Numbered from the stretch's first letter, positions 26,123-36,611 are shown. The stretch is 64,000 nucleotides of DNA from Azospirillum doebereinerae (GCF_003989665.1 NZ_RZIJ01000002.1:124001-188000); one strand, 5' to 3'. Program-made: numbers and translations. Notes: generated by a model from the letters alone, not told the origin.

Positions 26123-26767
26123 TCAACCTTGGGTCCCGTCCAGCAGCGCGGCGATCGCGTGGGTCTGGTCGGCGCCGGTGAAGTCGGTCCGGACCTCCAG
26201 CGCCCGGTTCAGGCGACGGCGGTACTCGGCGCGCGGGATTTCCAGCGCCCCGAAATGGCCGAGATGCTCGGTCACGAACTGGGTGTCGAGCAGGGTGAAG
26301 CCCGCCGCCCGCAGCCGCGCCACCAAATGGACGAGCGCCACCTTGCTGGCGTCGGTCTCGCGGCTGAACATGCTCTCGCCGAAATAAGCCCCGCCGATGG
26401 ACACGCCGTACAGCCCGCCGACCAGCCGCCCCTCGCGCCAGCATTCGACGCTGTGGGCGAAGCCGGCCTCGAACAGCTCGGTGTAGAGGCGGACGATGTC
26501 GTCGTTGATCCAGGTCTTCGGCCGGTCCACCGTGGTCTCGGCGCAGGATTCGATCACCTGCTGGAAGGCGCTGTCGAAGCGCAGCTCGAAGACTCCCCGC
26601 CGCACTGTCCTGCGCAGGCTGCGCGCGACGTGGAAGCCGTCCAGCGGCAGGATGCCGCGGCGCTCCGGGTCGAACCAGTGCAGTTCCTTCGATTCGGCGC
26701 TTTCCGCCATCGGAAAGATTCCGGCGGCGTAGGCGCGCAGCAGCATGGGGGCGGACAAGGTGAACAT
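26123..26767 (-). CDS. aat: leucyl/phenylalanyl-tRNA-protein transferase
   Basis: Adds Leu or Phe from aminoacyl-tRNA to proteins with N-terminal Arg or Lys, creating N-degrons read by ClpS. The 214-residue protein shows the family motifs [63 protein letters not shown] and LLDTQF. ATG 26767 gives the standard N-terminus; longer sequence upstream is non-coding. clpS and clpA are about 9 kb away in this window. Confidence 0.95.
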   Translation of the reverse strand: MFTLSAPMLLRAYAAGIFPMAESAESKELHWFDPERRGILPLDGFHVARSLRRTVRRGVFELRFDSAFQQVIESCAETTVDRPKTWINDDIVRLYTELFEAGFAHSVECWREGRLVGGLYGVSIGGAYFGESMFSRETDASKVALVHLVARLRAAGFTLLDTQFVTEHLGHFGALEIPRAEYRRRLNRALEVRTDFTGADQTHAIAALLDGTQG

Positions 26768-26917
26768 CGTTGCACTATAGCCCGCGCCATCCGGTTCCGC
26801 GACAGGGCGAAGGAGGTCCCTCGCCCAAAGCGACCTTTCCGGCGACACTTCCGCGCGACAACAACCACCTTCCATGGTATGCAACGCCAAGAGGCATCGC
26901 CGCTGGGGAACATCGCC

Positions 26918-27616
26918 ATGAGGACAATCGTCGCCGCCCTTCTGTCCGCTTTGGTTGCCGGACTGTTCGCCGCCGGGCCGGCCTGGGCGCAGAAACGGGC
27001 GGAGCCCGGAGCCTTCGACTACTACGTCCTGTCCCTGTCCTGGTCGCCCGCTTTCTGCGCGCGGGCCAAGGGCGCGCCGGACCCCGACCAGTGCGGGACC
27101 GACCGCAAGCCCGGCTTCGTCGTCCATGGGCTGTGGCCGCAATACGCCGACGGCGGCTATCCGGCGACCTGCACCCGCGACCGCAACGTGCCCAAATCCG
27201 TGGTGGACCAGACCATGCCGGTGATGCCCAGCGTCGGGTTGATGGTCTACCAATGGTCCAAGCACGGCACCTGCTCCGGCCTGACCGCCACCGACTATTT
27301 CGCCAAGCTGCGCGCCGCCCACGCCAAGGTCGCGATCCCCGAGGGGCTGAAGGCCCCAAGCAACACCGTGCCGGCCGTGCAGGTGGAGCGCCTGTTCCTG
27401 GAGGCCAACCCCGGCCTGACGCCGGAAGGGGTGGCGGTGATGTGCTCCAAGGCCGACGTGTCGGAGGTGCGGGTCTGCCTGGACAAGAACTTGGGTTTCA
27501 TGCCCTGCGGCAAGAAGGTGGTGGACCGCTGCGGCAACCGCAACGCGGTGCTGTCCACCACGGTGGCGCCGCTTCCCGCCGCCTCGACTCCGGCGCCCCA
27601 GCCCGCCCCCAAGTGA
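26918..27616 (+). CDS. secreted ribonuclease T2
   Basis: A 232-residue RNase T2-family endoribonuclease exported by an N-terminal signal peptide (residues 1-24, PAWA-Q). Both active-site motifs are intact: [10 protein letters not shown] (CAS I) and WSKHGTC (CAS II). Cysteine pairs suggest disulfides. The C-terminus is a Pro/Ala-rich tail. It probably degrades RNA in the periplasm or outside for phosphate and nucleoside scavenging, as RNase I does in E. coli. ATG 26918 follows GGGGAA. It is convergent with nnrD (4 bp between stops). Confidence 0.93.
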   Translation: MRTIVAALLSALVAGLFAAGPAWAQKRAEPGAFDYYVLSLSWSPAFCARAKGAPDPDQCGTDRKPGFVVHGLWPQYADGGYPATCTRDRNVPKSVVDQTMPVMPSVGLMVYQWSKHGTCSGLTATDYFAKLRAAHAKVAIPEGLKAPSNTVPAVQVERLFLEANPGLTPEGVAVMCSKADVSEVRVCLDKNLGFMPCGKKVVDRCGNRNAVLSTTVAPLPAASTPAPQPAPK

Positions 27617-27620
27617 CCGC

Positions 27621-28508
27621 TCAGCCCGCCAGTTCCGCCATGGCGGCGGGGATCTCGGCCAGCAGCTCGCGCGCCAGGAAGCCCAGCGGGCCGTGACGCC
27701 GGGTCAGGCGGTTTCCCGCCTCGCCGTGCAGCCAGACGCTCCAGAGCGCGGCCTGGAGCGGCGTGGCGCCGCGCGCCAGCAGCCCCACCAGGATGCCGGC
27801 CAGCGTGTCGCCCGATCCGGAAGTCGCCAGACCGACCGAGCCGTCGTGGTAGGCCCAGGCCTCCCCCTGCGGCGAGACGATGCGGGTGCAGCCGCCCTTC
27901 AGCACCACGACCGCCCGCAGCCGCGTCGCCGCCCGCCGCGCGGCGCCCAGCGGGTCGGCGTCCACCGCCTCGCGGTCGCAGCCCAGCAGCGCCGCCATCT
28001 CGCCCGCGTGCGGGGTCAGCACCACCCGCCCGCCATGGCGGTGCAGCGGCGCCGGGTCCGCGCCCAGCCCGACCAAGGCGGCGGCGTCCAGCACGAAGCT
28101 CGGCGTTTCCAGCATGGTCAGCAGGGCGGCGGTCAGCGCGCCGACGGCCGGCTCGTCCATCATGCCGGGACCGACCAGCACCGCGTTGCAACGCGCGGCC
28201 CGCGCCGCCAGCCGCTTGGCCGAATCGGGCGCGATGCCGCCCTCCGGGGTTTCCGGCAGGCCGGCGACCAGCGCCTCCGGCAAGGCCAACCCCAGATGGG
28301 GCGCGATGCTGGCGGCGGTGGCGATCTGGAGCTTGCCGGCGCCCGCGCGCAACGCGCCGATCCCGGCCAGCAGGGCGCCGCCCGGCACCTCGACGCTGCC
28401 GGCGACGACCAGCACGCGGCCACGCTCCTCCTTGTCGCCGTCGCCGTCCGGCTGGGGCAGCGGCATGCTCCGCAGCAGGTCGCGGGTGACCGGGGTTTCG
28501 GCGTTCAT
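27621..28508 (-). CDS. nnrD: ADP-dependent NAD(P)H-hydrate dehydratase
   Basis: Repairs hydrated NADH and NADPH using ADP or ATP. The 295-residue ribokinase-like protein has the binding motifs [30 protein letters not shown] and the catalytic [11 protein letters not shown]. It is a stand-alone dehydratase: the NnrE epimerase half that is often fused is missing here. It starts 10 bp after the histidine phosphatase gene, so the two share a transcript. Confidence 0.93.
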   Translation of the reverse strand: MNAETPVTRDLLRSMPLPQPDGDGDKEERGRVLVVAGSVEVPGGALLAGIGALRAGAGKLQIATAASIAPHLGLALPEALVAGLPETPEGGIAPDSAKRLAARAARCNAVLVGPGMMDEPAVGALTAALLTMLETPSFVLDAAALVGLGADPAPLHRHGGRVVLTPHAGEMAALLGCDREAVDADPLGAARRAATRLRAVVVLKGGCTRIVSPQGEAWAYHDGSVGLATSGSGDTLAGILVGLLARGATPLQAALWSVWLHGEAGNRLTRRHGPLGFLARELLAEIPAAMAELAG

Positions 28509-28518
28509 CCTGAGCCCT

Positions 28519-29283
28519 TCAGCGCGCGGCGACGTTGGCGTCCGGCTGGGCGGTGACCGGGGCGCCGGCCTCCTCCAGCGGGGCGACGAAGTTGTAGCAA
28601 TGCAGGGCCAGCCCCCCGCGCGGCCCGGAATCGGGATCGAAGCGGTATTCGGTGACGGCGCAGTTCGCCACGTCGGCCGCCGCGTCGATGTCCAGGATGT
28701 CGGCCTCCGTCAAATTCTCCAACAGGTAGCGCAGGCACAGCACCACCACCTGATGCCCGACGATCAGCACGCGCCGCCCGCCATGGTGCAGGCTGATGGT
28801 GTCCAGCGCGCTGCGCAGCCGCAGGATCACGTCGCACCAGCTCTCACCCCCCGGCGGACGGTGGTAGAACTTGCCAAGGATGCGGCGGAACTCGGCCTGA
28901 TCGGGGAAGTCCCGCTCGATCCCGGTGCGGGTCAGCCGGTCGAGGACGCCGAATTCCTTCTCGCGCAGCCGCTCGTCCACCACGAAATCGGCCGGGTCCA
29001 CCGGCAGCCCGCCACCGGCGTGGACGCGCTCCGCCGTGAGCCGCGCCCGCCGGTAGGGGGAGGTCAGCACCACGTCCGGCCGCTCGTCCGGCGGCATGGC
29101 GGCGAACCAGCGGCCGAGCGCGTCGGACTGGCGCTCGCCCAAACGGCTGAGCGGCACGTCGACGTCGCGCTCGGCGATGTCGATGCGGAAGAGGCCGGCG
29201 GCCTGGGCGGCGTCGCGGGCGACGTTGCCGGCGCTTTCGCCATGGCGGACGATCCAGAGGCGGTCGGGCCAACGTTGGGGCAT
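28519..29283 (-). CDS. histidine phosphatase family protein
   Basis: A 254-residue cytosolic member of the phosphoglycerate mutase/phosphatase superfamily. The phospho-histidine motif is LWIVRHGESAGN, the acid residue lies in ERLREKEFG, and the second histidine in LIVGHQ. The substrate is unknown. ATG 29283 has a poor ribosome site but starts exactly before the catalytic strand; a longer open frame to 29601 has no support. Its gene precedes nnrD. Confidence 0.9.
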   Translation of the reverse strand: MPQRWPDRLWIVRHGESAGNVARDAAQAAGLFRIDIAERDVDVPLSRLGERQSDALGRWFAAMPPDERPDVVLTSPYRRARLTAERVHAGGGLPVDPADFVVDERLREKEFGVLDRLTRTGIERDFPDQAEFRRILGKFYHRPPGGESWCDVILRLRSALDTISLHHGGRRVLIVGHQVVVLCLRYLLENLTEADILDIDAAADVANCAVTEYRFDPDSGPRGGLALHCYNFVAPLEEAGAPVTAQPDANVAAR

Positions 29284-29482
29284 GGGCGGTCTCGCGTCTC
29301 CATGACGGGGGTGTCGCCGATACAACCGCCGGAGCGGCGGAAAGGTCCCGGCCAAAACGGAAGTCGCGAATGGCAGCCATGCCTTGGCGGTTGCTGTTGC
29401 GGCGCGGCAAACCATTGTTTCGACCCATCGCGCGCCACACTCTCTCCACCCGGTGAAACGAAACCATCTGGATGGATCGGAT

Positions 29483-30580
29483 ATGACGGACGCAGCCTCC
29501 CTGTTCCAGCCGGTGACGGTCGGCCGGATGAGCCTTCCCAACCGCATCGCCATGGCCCCGCTGACCCGCAGCCGGACCGACAACACCACCGGCGTTCCCA
29601 CCGCGATGAACGCGGAGTATTACGCCCAGCGCGCCAGCGCCGGCCTGATCGTCACCGAAGCCACGCAGATCTCCCCGCAGGGCAAGGGCTACGCCTACAC
29701 GCCGGGCATCCACAGCGCCGAGCAGGTTGCCGGCTGGCGGCTGGTGACCGACGCGGTCCACGCGCAGGGCGGCCGCATCGCGATGCAGCTCTGGCACGTC
29801 GGGCGCATCTCCCATCCCGACCTCCAGCCGGGCGGCGCCCTGCCGGTCGCCCCCTCGGCCGTCGCGCCCAACGTGAAGGCCTTCACGACCGACGGCTTCA
29901 AGGACATCCCCGCCCCGCGCGCCCTTGGGATCGACGAGCTTCCGGGCATCGTCGAGGATTACCGGATCGCCACCCGCAACGCGCTGGCCGCCGGGCTGGA
30001 CGCGGTGGAGGTCCACGCCGCCAACGGCTACCTGATCGACCAGTTCCTGCGCGACGGCACCAACACCCGCACCGACGCCTATGGCGGGTCGGTGGAGAAC
30101 CGCGCCCGCTTCCTGTTCGAGGTGCTCGACGCCGTGGTGGCGGAGGCCGGCCCCGACCGCGTCGGCATCCGCCTGTCGCCGCTCAGCCCCAGCAACGACG
30201 CCCACGACAGCGACCCGCGCGCCACCTACAGCCCGGTGATCGAGCGGTTGAACGGCTACAACCTCGCCTACCTGCACATGATCGAGGGCGTGACCCGCGG
30301 CCCGCACCCCGGTTTCGGCGGGCTGCTGGGCGAACTGCGCGGCCTCTACAAGGGCCGTTACATGGCCAACAACGTCTACACCCGCGCCATGGCGATCGAG
30401 GCGCTGTCGAACGGCCACGCCGATCTGGTCGCCTTCGGCCGTCCCTTCATCGCCAACCCCGATCTGGTCGAGCGGCTGCGCCACGACCAGCCGCTGGCCG
30501 AGCCGGACAGCGCGACCTTCTACGGCGGCGACCGGCACGGCTACACCGATTACCCCGCGTTGAAAGAGGCCGCGGAGTAA
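29483..30580 (+). CDS. old yellow enzyme family ene-reductase
   Basis: A 365-residue FMN TIM-barrel oxidoreductase that reduces activated C=C bonds with NAD(P)H. Motifs seen are NRIAMAPLTRSR, QLWHVGRISHP, VEVHAANGYLIDQFLRDG with the catalytic His-x-x-Asn pair, and AFGRPFIANPDLVERL. It belongs to the NemA/N-ethylmaleimide reductase branch. The ATG at 29483 gives the family N-terminus. It stands alone; substrate and regulator are unknown. Confidence 0.94.
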   Translation: MTDAASLFQPVTVGRMSLPNRIAMAPLTRSRTDNTTGVPTAMNAEYYAQRASAGLIVTEATQISPQGKGYAYTPGIHSAEQVAGWRLVTDAVHAQGGRIAMQLWHVGRISHPDLQPGGALPVAPSAVAPNVKAFTTDGFKDIPAPRALGIDELPGIVEDYRIATRNALAAGLDAVEVHAANGYLIDQFLRDGTNTRTDAYGGSVENRARFLFEVLDAVVAEAGPDRVGIRLSPLSPSNDAHDSDPRATYSPVIERLNGYNLAYLHMIEGVTRGPHPGFGGLLGELRGLYKGRYMANNVYTRAMAIEALSNGHADLVAFGRPFIANPDLVERLRHDQPLAEPDSATFYGGDRHGYTDYPALKEAAE

Positions 30581-30803
30581 TACAGCCGCACCGATACGCT
30601 CCCGAGTCGCGGCAAGCGCGGCCGCGACCGGGGTGCCGGGCCACGGCACTTAGGGGCCGCATCGTCCAAACATCGCCAAGGCATCGCCCTGGGGTTGGGT
30701 CAAACAGTGGAGATTCGGGCATCTTTCCTTTGGCGGGCTTGACGGATGGTCGGAACCCTGTGACAAAGGACATTCGGCACACTCCTATTGAGCTTGAAGA
30801 CAC

Positions 30804-31385
30804 ATGTTCGATCGCCCGCCCCGCCAGGGCTTCCGCGCTCCCGAGATCACCAAGTCCAACGTCACCGCCACCGTGAAGTGGTTCAACCCCACCAAGGGGT
30901 TCGGCTTTGTGTCGCCCGAGGACGGTTCGCCCGACGCCTTCCTGCATGTCTCCGCGGTCCAGGCCGCGGGCTATGACGCGCTTGACGAAGGCACGACCAT
31001 CACTTGCGATCTGGCCCGTGGTCCGAAGGGACCGCAGGTTGCTTCCATCCACTCGGTGGACGCCTCCACGGCGCAGAGCTCTCCCCGTCCGGCCCGTCCG
31101 GCCGGCGGCGGTGGCTTTGACCGCGGCGGTTACGACCGTGGCGGCTTCGACCGGGGCGGCTACGACGCCGGCGGCGGCGAAGAAGTCAGCGGCACCGTGA
31201 AGTGGTTCAACGCCGACAAGGGCTTTGGCTTCATCACGCCGAGCACCGGTGGCAAGGACGTGTTCGTTCACGTCAATGTCCTCCGTCGCTCGGGCATGCA
31301 GACCCTTCAGGAAGGCGATCAGGTGCGCGTCACCGTTCGCCAGGGCCAGAAGGGTCCCGAGGCGGGCAAGGTCGAGTATCTCTGA
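30804..31385 (+). CDS. two-domain cold-shock protein
   Basis: A 193-residue protein with two cold-shock (OB-fold) domains. Each has the RNA-binding motifs: TATVKWFNPTKGFGFV (residues about 20-85) and SGTVKWFNADKGFGFIT with DVFVHV (about 128-193). They are joined by a Gly/Arg/Asp linker of FDRGGYDRGG repeats. The first domain has FLHVSAV in place of the usual FVHxSA. It likely binds single-stranded RNA as a chaperone or antiterminator. A 223-bp gap lies upstream, so a long leader, common for cold-shock mRNAs, is possible. Confidence 0.93.
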   Translation: MFDRPPRQGFRAPEITKSNVTATVKWFNPTKGFGFVSPEDGSPDAFLHVSAVQAAGYDALDEGTTITCDLARGPKGPQVASIHSVDASTAQSSPRPARPAGGGGFDRGGYDRGGFDRGGYDAGGGEEVSGTVKWFNADKGFGFITPSTGGKDVFVHVNVLRRSGMQTLQEGDQVRVTVRQGQKGPEAGKVEYL

Positions 31386-31461
31386 GCTTAGGCTCCGGGC
31401 TGCGGCCGGGGCGGCGGTCCTTCCGCTAGGAAGGTCCACCGCATCGGCGGACCATCGTTAA

Positions 31462-31521
31462 ACCGGCTTTCTTGCCGGTCTTTACCGCACGGTGTCCCTC
31501 AGGGGTACGCCGTGCGTTTTT
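31462..31521 (+). terminator. tandem terminators after the cold-shock gene
   Basis: First hairpin ACCGGC/GCCGGT (31462-31479) with a short T-rich end. The second, CGCACGG (31486-31492) with CCGTGCG (31510-31516) and an inner CCCT/AGGG pair, is followed by TTTTT and is the stronger. Confidence 0.75.
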
Positions 31522-31668
31522 GTCTTTGCGTACCCCATATGGCCCTTCTGGCGAAGGCCGACGCAGATTTTTGTCGTCTTCAAGCTCCTTCAAGCTCTTT
31601 CATGACATCCTCCGCCCGCCCTTTTCTTTTCGGCGGAGGAACCGGTTGCAGCGCAAGGCCAGCTCATC

Positions 31669-32229
31669 ATGCTCGACGCCTTGACCGACGCGTCTCCGGT
31701 GCAGCTCATCGGCTATTGCGGCACGCTGGGCGGCATGGTCTGGCCCTTTTGCCGCGGGCGGATCGCCATGCTGTCGGTGCAGCTCGTGCCGACGGTGTGC
31801 TTCTCGATCCATCTCGCGATGCTCGGCGCCACCACCGGGGCGGCGCTGAACGCGCTGGCGACGCTCCAGGTGCTGGCGGCGATCCCGCTGGGGACCCACC
31901 CGAACTTCCGAATCCTCTACCTGATGATCCTGCCGGTCATCGCCCTGTTGATGGCGGCGACCTGGAACGGCCTGCCCTCGCTCTGCGCGGCGGCGGCGAT
32001 GGCGCTGATGAGCATCGGGCGCTACCAAACCGAGGTGGTTCCTTTCCGCCTGTTCATGCTGCTGGCGCTTCCCTGCTGGCTGGCGCACAACACGCTGGTC
32101 GGATCGCTGCCGGCCATGCTGTCGGACATCGTCGGAATCACGGTCAATCTGTGGATGCTGGCGCAGACCGGCACCCTCGGCCGTCCCGCCCAAAAACTTA
32201 CCAAAGCATCAGGGAGTTGCCCAAAATGA
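31669..32229 (+). CDS. YgjV-like inner membrane protein
   Basis: A 186-residue protein with about six hydrophobic segments. The pattern QLIGYCGTLGGM, then R-x7-Q and HLAMLGATTGAALNALATL matches the YgjV/Imp family (PF10688) of small inner-membrane proteins of unknown function. Its stop overlaps the start of the Crp-type regulator gene by 4 bp (ATGA), so the two are translationally coupled. Confidence 0.8.
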   Translation: MLDALTDASPVQLIGYCGTLGGMVWPFCRGRIAMLSVQLVPTVCFSIHLAMLGATTGAALNALATLQVLAAIPLGTHPNFRILYLMILPVIALLMAATWNGLPSLCAAAAMALMSIGRYQTEVVPFRLFMLLALPCWLAHNTLVGSLPAMLSDIVGITVNLWMLAQTGTLGRPAQKLTKASGSCPK

Positions 32230-32930
32230 CCGCCGGCCTGCCCAACCTGTCGCCCCAGGACATCGCGGCGCTGCGCGCCATTCCGCTGTTCGGCCAGTTG
32301 AGCGACCGGGCGCTGTCCCTGCTGGCCGGGGTGGCCCTGGTGCGGCCGGTCGCGCGGGGTGCCACGCTGTTCCTCCAGGACGAGCCGGCGGACCGCTTCT
32401 TCGTGCTGCTCGACGGCTGGGTGAAGCTGTTCCGCCTGACCCGCGAGGGCAGCGAGGCGGTCGTCCATGTGATCGGCCCGGCGGAAAGCTTCGCCGAGGC
32501 CGCCATGTTCGCCGACGGCAAATTCCCGGTCTGCGCCGAGGCGGTGACCGACGCCCGCGTCATGACCCTGACGGCGGAGGGCTTCGCCCGCTGCCTGCGC
32601 GAGGACGACCGCATCGCTTTCGGCATGCTGGGGTCGCTCTCGCTCCGGTTGCGCCATCTGGTCACCCAGATCGAGCAGCTCCAGGTCCAGCCGGCGCCGC
32701 AGCGGGTCGCCGCCTTCCTGCTGCGCTTCTGTCCGGCGGGGGACGGGAGCGCCAGCTTCGCCCTGCCCTTCGATAAGGCGCTGGCCGCCCGGCGCTTGGG
32801 CATGCAGCCGGAAACCTTCTCCCGCGCGCTGGCCAAGCTGCGGCCGCTGGGGGTGGACACGCAGGGGCTGCTGGTGAGCGTGGCCGACCTTTCGGCGCTC
32901 CGCGACTTTGTGGAGACACCCTCGGACTGA
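32226..32930 (+). CDS. Crp/Fnr-family transcription regulator
   Basis: A 234-residue regulator. Residues 15-140 form the cyclic-nucleotide-binding barrel (DEPADRFFVLLDGWVKLF, ESFAEAAMF). A dimer helix and C-terminal winged helix-turn-helix follow (LAARRLGMQPETFSRALAKL). No Fnr-type cysteine cluster is present, so oxygen sensing by an iron-sulfur centre is unlikely. The arrangement is like the DNR/NnrR and other heme- or unknown-ligand branches. It overlaps the upstream membrane protein gene by 4 bp. Confidence 0.9.
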   Translation: MTAGLPNLSPQDIAALRAIPLFGQLSDRALSLLAGVALVRPVARGATLFLQDEPADRFFVLLDGWVKLFRLTREGSEAVVHVIGPAESFAEAAMFADGKFPVCAEAVTDARVMTLTAEGFARCLREDDRIAFGMLGSLSLRLRHLVTQIEQLQVQPAPQRVAAFLLRFCPAGDGSASFALPFDKALAARRLGMQPETFSRALAKLRPLGVDTQGLLVSVADLSALRDFVETPSD

Positions 32931-33072
32931 CCGGCTTCGGCCGGTGACCGACGGTTGACGCGGACGGCGCCCGCGTGCGAGCTTGCACCCCTTCGGGAGG
33001 GGTGCCGCCAGCCGGTTTCGGGCCGACGCACCCTCCCGTTTCATCCGGCATTCAGGCGAGTTCGAGGAAGCG

Positions 33073-33741
33073 ATGGGCGACACCACGACGGTGGAAACTG
33101 CGATGGATCCGATCGGGGACCTCGCGGCTTTCGCCGGTGACCGGCGTTTCGCCACCGTGATGGCGGACCCCCCTTGGCGGTTCGTGAACCGGACCGGCAA
33201 GATGGCCCCGGAACACCGCCGGCTGTCCCGTTACGGGACCATGACGATCGAGGACATCTGCGCCCTGCCGGTGGCCGACATCGCCGCGCCGACCGCGCAT
33301 CTCTACCTCTGGGTGCCGAACGCGCTGCTGCCGGAAGGCATCCAGGTGCTGAACGCCTGGGGGTTCGAGTACAAGACCAACCTCGTCTGGCACAAGGTCC
33401 GCAAGGATGGCGGGTCGGACGGGCGCGGGGTGGGGTTCTATTTCCGCAACGTGACCGAACTGATCCTGTTCGGCGTGCGCGGCAAGAACGCCCGCACGCT
33501 GCCGCCCGGCCGCACCCAGGTCAATTACATCGGCACCCGCAAGCGCGAACACAGCCGCAAGCCCGACGAGCAGTACGAGCTGATCGAGGCGTGCAGCCCC
33601 GGACCCTATCTGGAAATGTTCGCGCGCGGCGCCCGCCCCAACTGGGCGGTGTGGGGCAACCAGGCCGACGACAGCTACGAGCCGACCTGGAAGACCTACG
33701 GCTACAACTCCGCCACCGACCGCGAGGCGGCGGCGGAGTAG
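33073..33741 (+). CDS. MT-A70 family adenine methyltransferase, orphan
   Basis: A 222-residue N6-adenine methyltransferase. The catalytic motif is VMADPPWRF; TAHLYLWVPNALLPEGIQVL and the SAM-side RTQVNYIGTRKREHSRKPDEQYELIE are also typical. There is no restriction enzyme, specificity subunit or phage gene nearby, so it is an orphan DNA (or possibly RNA) methyltransferase. ATG 33073 follows GAGGAAGCG. MT-A70 proteins occur in chromosomes and prophages; nothing else here suggests a prophage. Confidence 0.92.
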   Translation: MGDTTTVETAMDPIGDLAAFAGDRRFATVMADPPWRFVNRTGKMAPEHRRLSRYGTMTIEDICALPVADIAAPTAHLYLWVPNALLPEGIQVLNAWGFEYKTNLVWHKVRKDGGSDGRGVGFYFRNVTELILFGVRGKNARTLPPGRTQVNYIGTRKREHSRKPDEQYELIEACSPGPYLEMFARGARPNWAVWGNQADDSYEPTWKTYGYNSATDREAAAE

Positions 33742-33767
33742 CCGGCCCTACCCGCTTCGGGCTGCCG

Positions 33768-34385
33768 TCACAGCAGCCCGAAGCCTTCCAAGTCTTGGCG
33801 CAACGCTTCCGCGCCCGCGAAATGGTGCGCCGTCATGCCGACGGAGCGCGCGCTCTCGACGTTGGCGACGCTGTCGTCGATGAAGAAGCAATCCTTTGCA
33901 TCGAGTCCGTAACGATCCAGCAGCAGCCGGTATATGGCCGGGTCCGGTTTGACCAGACGTTCCGTTCCAGAAACAATAACGCCTTCGAAACTGTTCAGGA
34001 AATCGAAGCGCTTGCGGGCCAATTCGAACTTGTCGGCCGAGAAGTTCGTGATGGCGTAGACCGGCACGCCGCGCGCTTTGAGTTCCGCCAGGATCTCCGG
34101 GGTGCCGGCGATCGGGCCGGGGACCATGCGCTCCCACTGCTCGTCGTAGGCGCGGATCAACTCGGCGCAGTCGGGATGCTCGGCCGTCAGCAGCGCCACC
34201 GCCTCCGCCCAGGGACGGCCGCGGTCCTGCTCCAGGTTCCAGGCGGAAGTGCAGACCGTATCGAGGAATTCCTCCATCATATCCTCATAGCCGTCGAACA
34301 GCTCGCGGTAGAGGTGACGGGGATCCCATTCGATCAGCACTTGGCCGATGTCGAAGACGACGGTGCTCGGGGTCGTTTTGCTCAT
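33768..34385 (-). CDS. HAD-superfamily hydrolase (YihX-like)
   Basis: A 205-residue haloacid dehalogenase-like phosphatase. Motif I is [13 protein letters not shown], where the acid/base second Asp is Gly, as in YihX-type enzymes. Motif II is AITNFS, Lys is in [10 protein letters not shown], motif IV is FFIDDS. The substrate is probably a small sugar phosphate or similar metabolite. Its gene starts 13 bp after dsbA and is cotranscribed with it, though no functional link is evident. Confidence 0.9.
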   Translation of the reverse strand: MSKTTPSTVVFDIGQVLIEWDPRHLYRELFDGYEDMMEEFLDTVCTSAWNLEQDRGRPWAEAVALLTAEHPDCAELIRAYDEQWERMVPGPIAGTPEILAELKARGVPVYAITNFSADKFELARKRFDFLNSFEGVIVSGTERLVKPDPAIYRLLLDRYGLDAKDCFFIDDSVANVESARSVGMTAHHFAGAEALRQDLEGFGLL

Positions 34386-34398
34386 GGAACGATTCGCC

Positions 34399-35154
34399 TC
34401 AACCCTTGGCGCGGGTGGCGGCCACCATGCGCTTCATGTCTTCCAGCTTGATGGCGCCCGGCACCAGCTCGGTGCCGAAGACGAAGCCCGGCGTGCCGTG
34501 GATGCCCAACTGCTCCGCCAGCGCCTGGTTGGCGGCGATGACCGAGAGCACGTCGCGGCTTTCCATGTCCTTCTTCAGCCGGTCGGTGTCGAGACCGACC
34601 GACTTGGCCAGCCGCAGGATCACCTCCTCGTCGAGCTGGCCGCGCTGGGCCATCAGGGCGTTGTGGAATTCCAGATACTTGCCTTGCGCCTTCGACGCCA
34701 GCGCCGCCTTGGAGGCGACGACCGACGCCGGCCCGAGGATCGGCAGCTCCTTGAAGACGAAGCGCAGCTTGGGATCGTCCTTGATCAGGCGCTGGGTGTC
34801 GGCCTGCACCGCCTTGCAGTAGCCGCACTGGTAGTCGAAGAACTCCACCACCGTGACGTCGCCCTGCGGGTTGCCGGCGACCGGATCGGCCGGGCTGCGG
34901 GTCAGCGCCTGCTGGTTGGCGGCCAGCGCCGCCTTGCTGCGCTCGGCCTCCGCCATCTTCTCGCGCTGCTGGAGCGCCTCGACGGCCTGGAGAATGATTT
35001 CCGGGTTCTTCATCAGATAGTCGCGCACCACGGTCTCGATGGCGGCGCGCTGGGCATCGTCCATGGCCGCCGGCTGCGCTTGCGCCATCGCCACGGGCGA
35101 CAGGGCCAACGCCGCGACGGGCAGCGCGAACAGGGCGGAACGGAACAGCGGCAT
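34399..35154 (-). CDS. DsbA-family periplasmic thiol oxidoreductase
   Basis: A 251-residue exported protein (signal peptide to about AMAQAQ, residue 27). An N-terminal helical DsbA_N-like region ([24 protein letters not shown]) precedes a thioredoxin fold with the active site [10 protein letters not shown] and the cis-Pro loop [11 protein letters not shown]. It is of the Com1/BdbD-like branch that can act as oxidase or isomerase. dsbB is about 20 kb away in the window. ATG 35154 follows GGAG. Confidence 0.92.
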   Translation of the reverse strand: MPLFRSALFALPVAALALSPVAMAQAQPAAMDDAQRAAIETVVRDYLMKNPEIILQAVEALQQREKMAEAERSKAALAANQQALTRSPADPVAGNPQGDVTVVEFFDYQCGYCKAVQADTQRLIKDDPKLRFVFKELPILGPASVVASKAALASKAQGKYLEFHNALMAQRGQLDEEVILRLAKSVGLDTDRLKKDMESRDVLSVIAANQALAEQLGIHGTPGFVFGTELVPGAIKLEDMKRMVAATRAKG

Positions 35155-35343
35155 GATCGACGGTCTCCGGGGGAAACGGGAAAGCGGCCCACACTGTACC
35201 GACACGTGCAGCGGAACAAGCGCTATCGGCGCGCCCGCCCCTTCGCGCGCGCTCCCGGCCAAGACCGCCGATTGAGGCACCGGCCGTTCCATGCTAACAG
35301 ACGCGACCCTTTGGTTTCCAACGATAGCCGGATTGCGGCCGCC

Positions 35344-36600
35344 ATGACGACGACTCCCTCCTCGGATTTCCTGCGCACCCTTCAGGAGCGCGGCTTCATC
35401 CATCAGTGCACCGACCTCGCCGCGCTGGACGAGCGCGCGCAGAAGGGGCCGATCGTCGCGTATATCGGCTTCGACTGCACGGCGGACAGCCTGCACGTCG
35501 GCAGCCTGCTGCCGATCATGATGCTGCGCTGGCTCCAGAAGACCGGGCACAAGCCCATCGTCCTGATGGGTGGCGGCACCACCCGGATCGGCGACCCGTC
35601 CGGCAAGGACGAGGCGCGTCAGTTGCTGACCGACGAGGTCATCGCCAGCAACATGGAGGGGATCAAGCGCATCTTCGGCCGCTACCTGACCTTCGGGGAC
35701 GGCCCGACCGACGCGGTGATGGTCAACAACGGCGACTGGCTGGACGAGCTGAAATACATCCCGCTGCTGCGCGACATCGGCCGCCACTTCACCATCAACC
35801 GGATGCTGAGCTTCGAATCGGTCAAGCTGCGGCTCGACCGCGAGCAGCCGCTGACCTTCCTCGAATTCAACTACATGATCCTGCAAGCCTATGATTTCGT
35901 GGAGCTGAAGCGCCGGCTCGGCTGCTCGCTCCAAATGGGCGGGTCGGACCAGTGGGGCAACATCATCAACGGCGTCGAGCTCGGCCGCCGCACCGACGGG
36001 GCGGAGCTGTTCGGCCTGACCACGCCGCTGCTGACGACCTCCTCGGGCGCCAAGATGGGCAAGACGGCGGCCGGCGCCGTCTGGCTGACCGCCGACAAGC
36101 TCAGCAGCTACGATTTCTGGCAATACTGGCGCAACACCGAGGACGCCGACGTCGGCCGCTTCCTGCGCCTCTACACCGAGCTGCCGCTCGACGAGATCGC
36201 CCGGCTGGAGGCGCTGGAAGGCGCCGGCATCAACGAGGCCAAGAAGATCCTCGCCAACGCGGTCACCAGCTTGGCCCATGGCGAGGAGGCCGCCCTGGAG
36301 GCCGCCGAGACCGCGCGCCGCGCCTTCGAGGAGGGCGCCGCCGCCGACGGCCTGCCGACCATCGACGTCGCGCGCGCCGACCTGGAGGCCGGCGTCCCGG
36401 TGGTCGACCTGCTGGTGTCCGGCGGTCTGGCCGCCTCGAAGGGCGAGGCCCGCCGCCTGATCAAGGGCGGCGGGGCCAAGCTGAACGACGCCACCATCGC
36501 CGACGAGACCGCGAAGGCGACCGCCGCCGACCTGAACGCCGACGGCGTGGTGAAGCTCAGCGCCGGCAAGAAGCGGCATGCGCTGGTGAAGGCGGTCTGA
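35344..36600 (+). CDS. tyrS: tyrosyl-tRNA synthetase
   Basis: Charges tRNA-Tyr. The 418-residue class Ic enzyme has the HIGH-type motif [10 protein letters not shown], the tyrosine pocket [10 protein letters not shown], the KMSKS-type loop AKMGKT, and a C-terminal S4 RNA-binding domain ([21 protein letters not shown]). ATG 35344 gives the full N-terminus. A long GC hairpin follows the stop. Confidence 0.97.
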   Translation: MTTTPSSDFLRTLQERGFIHQCTDLAALDERAQKGPIVAYIGFDCTADSLHVGSLLPIMMLRWLQKTGHKPIVLMGGGTTRIGDPSGKDEARQLLTDEVIASNMEGIKRIFGRYLTFGDGPTDAVMVNNGDWLDELKYIPLLRDIGRHFTINRMLSFESVKLRLDREQPLTFLEFNYMILQAYDFVELKRRLGCSLQMGGSDQWGNIINGVELGRRTDGAELFGLTTPLLTTSSGAKMGKTAAGAVWLTADKLSSYDFWQYWRNTEDADVGRFLRLYTELPLDEIARLEALEGAGINEAKKILANAVTSLAHGEEAALEAAETARRAFEEGAAADGLPTIDVARADLEAGVPVVDLLVSGGLAASKGEARRLIKGGGAKLNDATIADETAKATAADLNADGVVKLSAGKKRHALVKAV

Positions 36601-36611
36601 CCGCAGCGGGT

